From contig NZ_JAUOPD010000009.1 of the NCBI RefSeq assembly GCF_030546745.1, positions 62,001-126,000 of the forward strand: 64,000 nucleotides of DNA. The letters are read 5' to 3'. Below the pieces are notes generated by a model, which was given only the letters and a program-made list of their open reading frames with translations, searched no databases and was not told the origin of the DNA. A program made the position numbers and the translations under genes. Numbering within the stretch: the stretch's first letter is position 1; each line of letters starts with the position of its first letter. The stretch is from Thalassotalea sp. 1_MG-2023. GTDB lineage: Bacteria; Pseudomonadota; Gammaproteobacteria; Enterobacterales; Alteromonadaceae. Below, one piece after another: positions 18,162-26,891 of the stretch.

Positions 18162-20840
18162 ATGTCTGAGCTCCCAGAAAACATGGATATCGATTCATTA
18201 GAAACAGAAGAGTGGATTGAATCAATGGAAGCGGTTTTGGAAAACGAAGGTCCAGAACGTGCTCATTTCTTATTAGAAAAGCTAATTGATCAAGCGCGCC
18301 GTAGTGGCACACATTTACCGTTTGATGCAACCACAGCGTATGTAAACACCATTCCTCCTGGGCAAGAACCGCACATGCCGGCGGATCAAACTATTGAGCA
18401 GCGTATACGCGCTGCGATTCGTTGGAATGCGATGGCCTTAGTTTTACGCGCATCGAAAAAAGATTTAGAGCTAGGTGGCCATATTGGTTCATTTGCTTCT
18501 TCTGCAACACTCTATGATGTAGGTTTCAATCACTTTTTTAAGGCAGCAACGCCGGAAAATGGTGGTGATTTTATTTTCGCTCAAGGCCATATTTCTCCTG
18601 GAATTTATGCTCGTGCCTTTTTAGAAGGACGTTTAACGGAAGAGCAAATGGCAAACTTCCGTCAAGAAGTGGATGGTAAAGGGCTTTCATCTTATCCTCA
18701 TCCTCATTTAATGGATGACTTTTGGCAATTCCCAACAGTATCTATGGGCTTAGGTCCATTACAGGCCATTTACACAGCTCGTTTTCTTAAGTACTTAACG
18801 GATCGCGGTATCAAAGATTGCTCTGAGCAACGTGTCTATTGCTTTTTAGGTGACGGCGAATGTGATGAGCCAGAATCATTGGGTGCAATTGGCTTAGCTT
18901 CTCGTGAAGGCTTAGATAACCTAACGTTCGTGATTAACTGTAACTTACAACGTTTAGATGGTCCTGTGCGTGGTAACGGTAAAATCATTCAAGAATTGGA
19001 AGGTACCTTCCGCGGCGCTGGCTGGGAAGTGATTAAAGTAATTTGGGGTTCTTATTGGGATCCATTAATTGCTCGTGATACTTCTGGCAAGCTTGTGCAA
19101 TTAATGAATGAAACCGTTGATGGTGAATATCAAAACTGTAAAGCGAAGGGCGGTAAATATACTCGCGAGAAGTTCTTTGATAAATACCCTGAAACGTCAG
19201 CGATGGTTGCTAATATGTCAGATGAAGATATCTGGCGTTTAAACCGTGGTGGTCATGATCCTGTAAAAGTATATGCAGCCTATGAAAAAGCAATTAAAAC
19301 GAAAGGTCGCCCAACGGTTATTCTTGCTAAAACCGTAAAAGGTTTTGGTTTAGGGCAGTCAGGTGAAGCTCAAAATGTTGCACACAATGTCAAGAAAATG
19401 GACATTGAATCAATCAAGCAATACCGTGATCGCTTTAATATGCCAATTGGTGATGATCAAATTGAAGAGTTACCGTTCTTCAAATTTGATGAAGACAGCC
19501 CTGAAATGCAGTACATGCGTGCTCGCAGAGAAGCGCTAGGCGGTTCATTACCAGCACGCCGCGTGCAAGCTGATGAACAATTAGAAATTCCATCATTAAA
19601 AGCGTTCGATGCCATTACAAAAGGTTCTGGTGATCGCGAAGTGTCATCAACCATGACATTCGTGCGTGTATTAAATGCCTTATTAAAAGACAAGAAAATT
19701 GGTAAACGTGTCGTGCCAATTATTCCGGATGAAGCGCGTACTTTCGGTATGGAAGGTTTATTCCGTCAAGTAGGTATTTACGCGAATGAAGGACAAAAAT
19801 ATGTTCCTCAAGATGCGGATCAAGTTGCTTATTATCGTGAAGATAAAAAAGGCCAAGTGTTACAGGAAGGTATTAATGAACTAGGTGCAATGGCCTCTTG
19901 GGTTGCTTCTGGTACTTCGTATTCGACATGTAATGCAACGACTATCCCGTTTTATATCTATTACTCTATGTTCGGTTTCCAACGTGTTGGTGATTTAGCA
20001 TGGGCTGCTGGCGATTCGCAAGCGCGTGGTTTCTTATTAGGTGCTACGGCGGGTAGAACAACCCTGAACGGCGAAGGTTTACAGCATCAAGACGGTCATT
20101 CACATGTACAAGCGGGTCTTATTCCAAACTGTGTTACTTATGATCCAACCTACGGCTATGAAGTTGCGGTGGTTGTACAAGACGGTTTACGTCGCATGTA
20201 CGAAGAAAATGAAAATGTTTTCTATTACTTAACGTTAATGAATGAAAACTATCAGCATCCAGCTTTACCAGAAGATAAAGACATTGCTGAAAAGATTATT
20301 AAAGGGATTTACCAACTAGAACGCGTTGAAGCAAAATCTGCTAAAGCCAATGTTCAATTAATGGGGTCAGGTACAATTTTACTTCAAGTTCGTGAGGCTG
20401 CACAAATTTTGGCAAATGATTACGGTGTATCTTCTGATGTATATTCTGTTACTTCATTTAATGAGTTAGCACGCGAAGGCCAAGCGATAACACGTGACAA
20501 TATGCTAAACCCAGAAGCTGAGGCAAAAGTGCCTTATATTACGCAAGTGATCACGAAAGAGGCAGGTCCGGCTATTGCCGCGACTGATTATGTCAAAGCA
20601 TATTCAGACCAAGTACGTGCCTTTATTGATACAGAGTATCGTTGTTTAGGTACGGATGGTTTTGGTCGTTCTGATAGCCGCGCTAATTTACGTCGTCATT
20701 TTGAAGTGAATGCTGCTTACATTGTCGTTGCTTCATTATATGAATTAGCCAACAGAGGTGATGTTGAGCGTAAGGTTGTAACAGAAGCAATTAAGCGTTT
20801 TGATATTGATACTGAAAAACTTAACCCGCTTTACGCATAA
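18162..20840 (+). CDS. aceE: Pyruvate dehydrogenase E1 component, homodimeric type
   Basis: Thiamine diphosphate enzyme that decarboxylates pyruvate and transfers the acetyl group to the lipoyl arm of E2. The 892-residue length is close to E. coli (887). The ThDP motif starts GDGECDEPES and continues to NCNLQRLDGPVRGNGK. The transketolase-like central region has QHQDGHSH. A GGAGA ribosome site lies before the ATG. aceF starts 21 bp after the stop, so the two are one operon, with pdhR upstream as the likely regulator. Confidence 0.99.
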   Translation: MSELPENMDIDSLETEEWIESMEAVLENEGPERAHFLLEKLIDQARRSGTHLPFDATTAYVNTIPPGQEPHMPADQTIEQRIRAAIRWNAMALVLRASKKDLELGGHIGSFASSATLYDVGFNHFFKAATPENGGDFIFAQGHISPGIYARAFLEGRLTEEQMANFRQEVDGKGLSSYPHPHLMDDFWQFPTVSMGLGPLQAIYTARFLKYLTDRGIKDCSEQRVYCFLGDGECDEPESLGAIGLASREGLDNLTFVINCNLQRLDGPVRGNGKIIQELEGTFRGAGWEVIKVIWGSYWDPLIARDTSGKLVQLMNETVDGEYQNCKAKGGKYTREKFFDKYPETSAMVANMSDEDIWRLNRGGHDPVKVYAAYEKAIKTKGRPTVILAKTVKGFGLGQSGEAQNVAHNVKKMDIESIKQYRDRFNMPIGDDQIEELPFFKFDEDSPEMQYMRARREALGGSLPARRVQADEQLEIPSLKAFDAITKGSGDREVSSTMTFVRVLNALLKDKKIGKRVVPIIPDEARTFGMEGLFRQVGIYANEGQKYVPQDADQVAYYREDKKGQVLQEGINELGAMASWVASGTSYSTCNATTIPFYIYYSMFGFQRVGDLAWAAGDSQARGFLLGATAGRTTLNGEGLQHQDGHSHVQAGLIPNCVTYDPTYGYEVAVVVQDGLRRMYEENENVFYYLTLMNENYQHPALPEDKDIAEKIIKGIYQLERVEAKSAKANVQLMGSGTILLQVREAAQILANDYGVSSDVYSVTSFNELAREGQAITRDNMLNPEAEAKVPYITQVITKEAGPAIAATDYVKAYSDQVRAFIDTEYRCLGTDGFGRSDSRANLRRHFEVNAAYIVVASLYELANRGDVERKVVTEAIKRFDIDTEKLNPLYA

Positions 20841-20861
20841 TTAAGACTAGAGGAGAAGATT

Positions 20862-22559
20862 ATGTCTGATGTTCAAAAAATTCTAGTCCCAGATGTAGGT
20901 GGCGAAGAAGTTGAAATCATTGAAATCTGTGTTGCCGAAGGTGATTCAATAGAAGCAGATGAAGGTATCGTTACTGTTGAAACTGACAAAGCATCAATGG
21001 ATATTCCTGCACCTATGGCTGGCGAGTTAACCTCGCTAAGTGTCAGTGTAGGTGACAAAATTAAAGAAGGTGATGTTATAGGTGAGTTAAAGGTTGCTGG
21101 TGACAGTGATTCATCTGACGATGAAGAAGCGCCTAAGAACGAGCCAGAGCCTGATACGAGCGCTGAGTCGGAAGAAAAACCTGAGTCTGACTCTAATTCT
21201 GAATCTGAAGCTGAAAAAGATGCTAAGTCAGAGTCTAAACCGGCATCAGGTGGCAGTGAAGTCATTGATATTGTAGTTCCTGATATAGGTGACGATGGCG
21301 AAGTTGATGTTATTGATGTTCTTGTATCTGTAGGTGATGAAGTTCAAGAAGAAGACGGCTTGATCACATTAGAAACAGATAAAGCTACCATGGATGTGCC
21401 ATCTTCACATGCAGGTATTGTTAAAGAAGTTTGCATTAGTGTTGGTGACAAAGTAGGGCAAGGTTCACTTGTTGTGAAGCTTGAAACTAACAGTGGTGCT
21501 CCAGCAGCGATAGAAGAGCCGGAAGCATCTGAACCAGCACCTGAAAAGCCAGCTGCAGAGAAATCAGAACCTAAGAAAAAAGCGGCACCTGTGCCTCATC
21601 ATCCGTCTGCTGGCGAGTTTAAAGCTACTGGTAAAGTTTATGCATCACCGTCAATTCGTCGATTAGCGCGTGAATTTGGTGTTGACTTAACCTTAGTCAA
21701 AGGTACTGGCCGAAAAGATCGTATTTTAAAAGAAGATGTTCAATCTTATGTGAAATACGAATTATCTCGTCCTAAAGCAACAGGTTCAAATGCTGTAGCT
21801 AGTGGTTCGGGTGGCTTGCAAGTGGTGGCAAGTAAACCTGTCGATTTTTCTAAGTTTGGTGACATTGAAACAAAAGAACTGTCGCGCATACAAAAAATAT
21901 CAGGGCCTTTCTTACATAAAAATTGGGTAACAATTCCACATGTAACGCAATTTGACGAAGCCGACATCACGAATGTTGAAGCTTTCCGTAAAGAACAGAA
22001 TGTTGTTTGTGAAAAACAAAAGTTAGGGTTTAAAATTACACCACTCGTTTTCATTATGAAAGCTGCAGCAGACGCATTAAAAGCATTTCCGACCTTTAAC
22101 GCAAGTTTAAGTGAAGACGGCGAAAGCTTAATTTTGAAAAAATACATCCATATTGGTGTTGCCGTTGATACACCAAACGGTTTGGTTGTGCCTGTTGTAC
22201 GTGATGTTGACAAAAAAGGTATTCATGAGCTTTCAAAAGAGCTGCTCGAAATTAGCGTTAAAGCGCGTGAAGGCAAGCTAAAAGCTGCTGATATGCAAGG
22301 TGGTTGTTTTACAATTTCAAGTTTAGGTGGTATTGGTGGTACGGCATTTACGCCGATTGTTAACGCCCCTGAGGTTGCTATTTTAGGTGTGTCAAAATCT
22401 GAAATGAAACCAAAATGGAATGGTAAAGATTTTGAACCTAAGCTAATGTTACCGCTTTCGATGTCTTATGATCACCGTGTAATTGATGGCGCTTTAGCGG
22501 CACGTTTTACCGTTCACTTAGCATCGGTAATGAGTGATATTCGCAAGCTTATTTTATAA
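20862..22559 (+). CDS. aceF: Dihydrolipoamide acetyltransferase, E2 of pyruvate dehydrogenase
   Basis: Core of the PDH complex, which passes acetyl groups to CoA. 565 residues. There are two lipoyl domains (~4-78 and ~134-208), with lipoylated Lys43 in ETDKASM and Lys174 in ETDKATM. Flexible linkers rich in Ser/Glu/Asp and Ala/Pro separate them. A peripheral-subunit-binding domain (ASPSIRRLAREFGVDL) precedes the C-terminal catalytic domain with SYDHRVIDG (His538, Asp542). E. coli AceF has three lipoyl domains; two are common elsewhere. A GGAG ribosome site precedes the start. Confidence 0.99.
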   Translation: MSDVQKILVPDVGGEEVEIIEICVAEGDSIEADEGIVTVETDKASMDIPAPMAGELTSLSVSVGDKIKEGDVIGELKVAGDSDSSDDEEAPKNEPEPDTSAESEEKPESDSNSESEAEKDAKSESKPASGGSEVIDIVVPDIGDDGEVDVIDVLVSVGDEVQEEDGLITLETDKATMDVPSSHAGIVKEVCISVGDKVGQGSLVVKLETNSGAPAAIEEPEASEPAPEKPAAEKSEPKKKAAPVPHHPSAGEFKATGKVYASPSIRRLAREFGVDLTLVKGTGRKDRILKEDVQSYVKYELSRPKATGSNAVASGSGGLQVVASKPVDFSKFGDIETKELSRIQKISGPFLHKNWVTIPHVTQFDEADITNVEAFRKEQNVVCEKQKLGFKITPLVFIMKAAADALKAFPTFNASLSEDGESLILKKYIHIGVAVDTPNGLVVPVVRDVDKKGIHELSKELLEISVKAREGKLKAADMQGGCFTISSLGGIGGTAFTPIVNAPEVAILGVSKSEMKPKWNGKDFEPKLMLPLSMSYDHRVIDGALAARFTVHLASVMSDIRKLIL

Positions 22560-22573
22560 AGATAAAGTGAAAA

Positions 22574-22607
22574 AGAAAGTAATCAGCAATAATGTTGATT
22601 ACTTTCT
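22574..22607. repeat. Strong hairpin between aceF and lpdA
   Basis: AGAAAGTAATCA (22574-22585) and TGATTACTTTCT (22596-22607) form a perfect 12-bp stem with a 10-nt loop, 14 bp after the aceF stop. There is no T run, so it may be a pause, partial terminator or RNA-stability element. The 198-bp gap leaves room for a separate lpdA promoter. Confidence 0.75.
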
Positions 22608-22757
22608 GCTACTTTGGTCTTAGAAAGTAAGATAAAAGATGGCGATTTAGCTCGAGTTTAAGTAAACTTCGAGCCAGAAAAATCAAATGAATAAATACTT
22701 GTGGCTTTAATTTTTATAAGTGGCAAGTGACTAAACAACAAGTTAATTGAGGTTAGC

Positions 22758-24188
22758 ATGAGTAACGAAATTAAAACTCAAGTAGTAGTTTTAGGTGCAG
22801 GTCCTGGCGGTTACTCAGCGGCATTCCGTGCTGCTGATTTAGGCCTAGATGTCGTATTAGTTGAAAGCCGCGAAACATTAGGTGGTGTATGTTTGAATGT
22901 AGGGTGTATTCCTTCTAAAGCATTACTTCATGTTGCAAAAGTAATCGATGACGCAGCAGCAATGGCTTCGCACGGTGTTACCTTTGGTAAACCAGAAATT
23001 GATTTAGATAAAATTCGTAGTTGGAAAGAAGACGTTATTGGTCAATTAACTGGTGGTTTAGGTGGAATGTCTAAAGCACGTAAAGTTAAAACTGTAACAG
23101 GTTTTGGTAAATTTACTTCAGACAAAGCAATTGAAGTTGAAGGTGCCGATGGGAAAACCACCATTAACTTTGATAACGCAATTATTGCCTGTGGTTCTTC
23201 GGTGATTGATTTACCTTTCATTCCAAATGATGACCCACGTGTCATTGACTCAACAGGCGCTCTAGAGCTTGAAGATGTGCCAGAAGAGTTACTTGTTCTA
23301 GGTGGCGGTATTATCGGCTTAGAAATGGGTACGGTTTATAAAGCACTTGGTTCAAATGTTTCTGTCGTTGAATTTGCTGATCAATTGGTTCCAGCAGCAG
23401 ATAAAGACATTGTACAGGTATATACTAAGTACAATAAAAAGAAATTCAACATCATGCTTTCAACCAAAGTGGTTGCTGTAGATGCAAAAGATGATGGTTT
23501 ATATGTGACGTTTGAAGGTAAGAACGCGCCTGAAAAACAAGTTCGTTATGACAAAATCTTAGTGGCAGTTGGTCGTAAGCCAAACGGTCATCTAGTTGCC
23601 GCTGACAAAGCAGGTGTAAATGTTGATGAGCGCGGTTTTATCAATGTTTCAAATGAGTTACGTACTAATGTAAACAACATTTTTGCGATAGGTGATGTGG
23701 TTGGTCAACCAATGCTTGCACATAAAGCTGTTCATGAAGCACATGTTGCTGCTGAAGTTATTGCAGGTAAAAAACACGTATTTGATCCACGTTGTATTCC
23801 TTCAATCGCTTATACTGATCCTGAAATGGCATGGGTTGGTGTTACAGAGCGTGAAGCGAAAGAACAAGGCTTAAACATTGAAACAGCTAACTTTCCGTGG
23901 GCTGCTTCTGGTCGCGCTATTGCTTCAGCACGTACTGAAGGTAAAACTAAAATGATCTTTGAAAAAGAAACAGGTCGTGTACTTGGTGGTGCTATTGTCG
24001 GTATCAATGCAGGTGAAATGTTAGGTGAAATTTGCTTAGCTGTTGAAATGGGCGCAGACGCAGAAGATGTTGGCTTAACCATTCATGCTCACCCAACGTT
24101 AAATGAATCAATTGGTTTAGCAGCAGAAATTTTCGAAGGTTCAATTACTGATTTACCTAACCCGAAAGCGGTTAAGAAAAAGAAATAA
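22758..24188 (+). CDS. lpdA: Dihydrolipoyl dehydrogenase, E3
   Basis: FAD enzyme that reoxidises lipoyl groups in the pyruvate, 2-oxoglutarate and glycine systems. 476 residues. The FAD-binding GAGPGGY is near the N-terminus, the redox disulfide is GGVCLNVGC (Cys45, Cys50), the NAD motif is LGGGIIGLEMG, and the catalytic pair is His445 and Glu450 in HAHPTLNES. It follows aceF after a hairpin and a gap of 198 bp, so it may have its own promoter, as lpd does in E. coli. A strong terminator follows. Confidence 0.99.
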   Translation: MSNEIKTQVVVLGAGPGGYSAAFRAADLGLDVVLVESRETLGGVCLNVGCIPSKALLHVAKVIDDAAAMASHGVTFGKPEIDLDKIRSWKEDVIGQLTGGLGGMSKARKVKTVTGFGKFTSDKAIEVEGADGKTTINFDNAIIACGSSVIDLPFIPNDDPRVIDSTGALELEDVPEELLVLGGGIIGLEMGTVYKALGSNVSVVEFADQLVPAADKDIVQVYTKYNKKKFNIMLSTKVVAVDAKDDGLYVTFEGKNAPEKQVRYDKILVAVGRKPNGHLVAADKAGVNVDERGFINVSNELRTNVNNIFAIGDVVGQPMLAHKAVHEAHVAAEVIAGKKHVFDPRCIPSIAYTDPEMAWVGVTEREAKEQGLNIETANFPWAASGRAIASARTEGKTKMIFEKETGRVLGGAIVGINAGEMLGEICLAVEMGADAEDVGLTIHAHPTLNESIGLAAEIFEGSITDLPNPKAVKKKK

Positions 24189-24213
24189 ATTGTTGAACGT
24201 TTAACGTTTCGAT

Positions 24214-24243
24214 AAAAAGGCAGCGATTTACGCTGCCTTTTTT
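24214..24243 (+). terminator. Rho-independent terminator after lpdA
   Basis: A 12-bp stem AAAAAGGCAGCG / CGCTGCCTTTTT with a 5-nt loop ends in a T run, 26 bp after the stop. Confidence 0.92.
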
Positions 24244-24330
24244 GATCTCCAAAAGAATATAATGACAAAAATAAATCCTCCTGTACTATGTGCGTAATTG
24301 TAATGTAATATTTCAAGGATGATAAACTCC

Positions 24331-26268
24331 ATGCTTTTCAGAATTTTACTTCTTTTATTTCTGTTCTCTACTACCGTTGAAGCTAGCAAGACATTAACAT
24401 ATTCAGCATTTGGTCATTTACCTATGATCGAATCTCCGAGCGTGTCACCAAATGGTGACAAGATTGCCGCAGTTTACAATTCAGATGATGGACCGAGTGT
24501 CGTAGTAAGCGATTTTGGTAGTAATGTTGTTACACCGATAGCACAGTTAAAAAAATCTCGTGATCGCATTGATGATATTTACTGGGTAAATAATACACGT
24601 CTGCTTATCATTGCAAGTTACTCTGAAAAGTTTTTTAATCGATATTTTAAAATGACACGAGTTTTCTCAGTAAATATTGATGGTAGTGATCTTCGAGAGC
24701 TAAAACGAAAAGTTACGAGAGACCTTCCGCAGTGGGAACTGCAGCAGATGGGGGATATGTCGTTAGTTTCATTATTGAAAAAAGATGATGAGCACGTGAT
24801 ATTACAAACCTATGATACACGTGATAAAGGGCAATCGGTTTACAAGGTTAATGTATACACGGGTAATTTCGAGAAGCTTTTTGCGAATACTTACAACGTT
24901 TATTCGTGGGTTGTTGATGAAAAAGACAACGTAGTATTCGGTTACGGTGTTGATGAAAAAGAAAGAGATGTCAGAACCATTTGGTACAGGAAAAATGTTG
25001 ATACCCGATGGCAATTACTTCACGAAAGAAAGTTATTCGAAGGGGAAACATTTTACCCTGTAGTGGTGCAAAATGAAAAGTTGTATGTATTGTCAGATAG
25101 GCAGACAGGAAAGCAAAGTTTATGGCTTTATGATATCGCCACTGGCGAGTTTGAATCTATGCTCTTTGGCCATGATGAATTTGACGTAGAAGGCGTATTA
25201 TATAATAACGAAAGAAATAAAGTAGTTGGTGCTTATTACTTTGAACATTTTAAAAAGCATCATTATTTCGTGCCAGAAAATACTCAGTTATCAACATTGG
25301 TAAAAAATACCTTTAAAAAGTATCAAACGACGATTTACAGTTTAAGTAAAGATAAAAAAAAGCTATTAGTCTCAGCATTAAACGACAATAGCCCAGGGAA
25401 GTTCTTTTGGCTTGATTTAGAAAAAAAGGCGGGTGGTTTTTGGTTTAGTCAGTATCCGAAGCTCGAAAAGCAACCTTTAGCTAATGTTCAACCTTTCTAT
25501 ACTAAAGCTAAAGATGGTTTGCCTTTATCAGGGTATTTGACACTACCTCAACAAAGTTCAGGAGATAAACCGCCTTTAATTGTCTGGCCTCACGGCGGAC
25601 CTTTAGGAGTTCGAGATTACATGTACTTTGATCCATATGTTCAATTTTTTGCGGCTAAAGGTTATGCAGTGTTACAGGTAAACTATCGCGGTTCTGGTGG
25701 TTTTGGTAGCAAATTTCAGGCATCAGGTCACTTGCAATGGGGTAAAGCAATGCAGCAAGACGTGTATGATGGTGTTGATTGGTTACTAGAAAAAAATCTT
25801 GTAGATAAAAAGCGTATGTGTTTTGCAGGCTATAGTTATGGCGGCTATGCCGCATTAACTGCCGCATTCCAAAAGCCTAATCAGTACGATTGTATAATTA
25901 GTATTGCTGGTGTTAGTGATTTACTCGAAATGGCAGAAAAAGATTACGCTTGGGAAGGCACGTCAAGAGCTTTCGTACTTAAGACATTAGGAGACCCTAC
26001 CAATGATAAAACAGCTGAAGAATTAAAGTCACTTTCAGCGATAAACAATATTGATAAAATAAAAGCTCCGATATTATTGTTACATGGAACTCACGATACA
26101 CAAGTACGCACTAAACAGTCGTCAGAATTTTATCAAGAGGCTAAAGATAAAGGACTAGACATCAAATATGTTGAGTATAAATGGGGCACACATTATTTAG
26201 ACGAGCAAGATAACAGGCTGGATGCCTTCAAGCAGATGGAAGATTTTTTAGAGCAGCATTTAAAATAA
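24331..26268 (+). CDS. S9 family prolyl oligopeptidase-like serine peptidase, secreted
   Basis: A 645-residue protein with a signal peptide (MLFRILLLLFLFSTTVEA), an N-terminal beta-propeller (~25-375) and a C-terminal alpha/beta-hydrolase peptidase domain (~390-645). The nucleophile lies in CFAGYSYGGYAALT, the oxyanion region in WPHGGP, the acid after LLLHGTHD and the His in WGTHYLD. The ATG at 24331 is chosen because AAGGA lies 11 nt before it and it gives a clean signal peptide; the ATG at 24319 abuts the AAGG. It probably cleaves peptides in the periplasm or outside the cell. It is flanked by terminators and so is a single-gene unit. Confidence 0.92.
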   Translation: MLFRILLLLFLFSTTVEASKTLTYSAFGHLPMIESPSVSPNGDKIAAVYNSDDGPSVVVSDFGSNVVTPIAQLKKSRDRIDDIYWVNNTRLLIIASYSEKFFNRYFKMTRVFSVNIDGSDLRELKRKVTRDLPQWELQQMGDMSLVSLLKKDDEHVILQTYDTRDKGQSVYKVNVYTGNFEKLFANTYNVYSWVVDEKDNVVFGYGVDEKERDVRTIWYRKNVDTRWQLLHERKLFEGETFYPVVVQNEKLYVLSDRQTGKQSLWLYDIATGEFESMLFGHDEFDVEGVLYNNERNKVVGAYYFEHFKKHHYFVPENTQLSTLVKNTFKKYQTTIYSLSKDKKKLLVSALNDNSPGKFFWLDLEKKAGGFWFSQYPKLEKQPLANVQPFYTKAKDGLPLSGYLTLPQQSSGDKPPLIVWPHGGPLGVRDYMYFDPYVQFFAAKGYAVLQVNYRGSGGFGSKFQASGHLQWGKAMQQDVYDGVDWLLEKNLVDKKRMCFAGYSYGGYAALTAAFQKPNQYDCIISIAGVSDLLEMAEKDYAWEGTSRAFVLKTLGDPTNDKTAEELKSLSAINNIDKIKAPILLLHGTHDTQVRTKQSSEFYQEAKDKGLDIKYVEYKWGTHYLDEQDNRLDAFKQMEDFLEQHLK

Positions 26269-26293
26269 GTATTAGCCTGTAGTGTCGAAATAC

Positions 26294-26316
26294 GCCAGCG
26301 TACTCGCTGGCTTTTT
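26294..26316 (+). terminator. Rho-independent terminator after the S9 peptidase gene
   Basis: GCCAGCG / CGCTGGC (7 bp, 4-nt loop) is followed by TTTTT. Confidence 0.88.
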
Positions 26317-26362
26317 GCTATTCTTTATTAAGTAATTTTTATAAATTAAGGTGTAAATACGT

Positions 26363-26692
26363 ATGGTTAAATACTTTATAATCAGCTTGCTTATAACGCT
26401 GTCAGGTTGCGCAAGTACTCAATCGAATAGTCAATTTGACTTTGATCATGGTGTTCATTTTGAGCAAAGCACCTTAGATGATGGGCGTGTGAATATTGTT
26501 GTTCGTGCACAAGAGAAAATTCCGTTTAATCGTTTAGCCACGTTTTTGGTTAGAAAATCTTTAGACGTATGTAAATCTTATGGTTTTAAAATTGAAATTT
26601 TAAGAGGTGTAGAAGAATATGATGATCGCCTTGCGCATCCAAATTATATTCTTCCTTCCTTAGCTGCAAATGTTGAGTGTCCATCGAAATAG
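26363..26692 (+). CDS. Small lipoprotein of unknown function
   Basis: A 109-residue protein with a lipoprotein signal: MVKYFIISLLITLSGC, with the lipobox LSGC (Cys16). The mature part is about 94 residues and predicted soluble. It contains LDDGRVNIVVRAQ and LVRKSLDVCKSYGFKIEIL, and a further Cys near the end. I do not recognise the family. It lies between the S9 peptidase and acnB (convergent), after a terminator, so it is probably monocistronic. Confidence 0.75.
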   Translation: MVKYFIISLLITLSGCASTQSNSQFDFDHGVHFEQSTLDDGRVNIVVRAQEKIPFNRLATFLVRKSLDVCKSYGFKIEILRGVEEYDDRLAHPNYILPSLAANVECPSK

Positions 26693-26846
26693 CCTGTTCT
26701 AAGGGTACTTCTATCTTAATAGAGTTATTGATGAGTATTAGGTCTTTCAATTTACATAATTTGATAGGGCACAGGTTCGTATAATTAATTACATCAAAAT
26801 AAATAAAGCATTGAAGTGGGAAGGGTGTTAATAATCGTAAGGTATT

Positions 26847-26876
26847 AAAAAAGGGTTGCTATTTAGCAACCCTTTT
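26847..26876 (-). terminator. Terminator after acnB
   Basis: An 11-bp stem AAAAGGGTTGC / GCAACCCTTTT with a 6-nt loop is followed on the minus strand by extra Ts. It ends 16 bp from the acnB stop and may also stop transcription from the lipoprotein gene. Confidence 0.88.
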
Positions 26877-26891
26877 CAGTTTAATGAGGCA

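Noticed and set aside
20873-21265. A 130-codon Ser-rich frame antisense to aceF
   Set aside because: It mirrors the Ser/Glu-rich linker and lipoyl domain on the opposite strand; a shadow of a certain gene.
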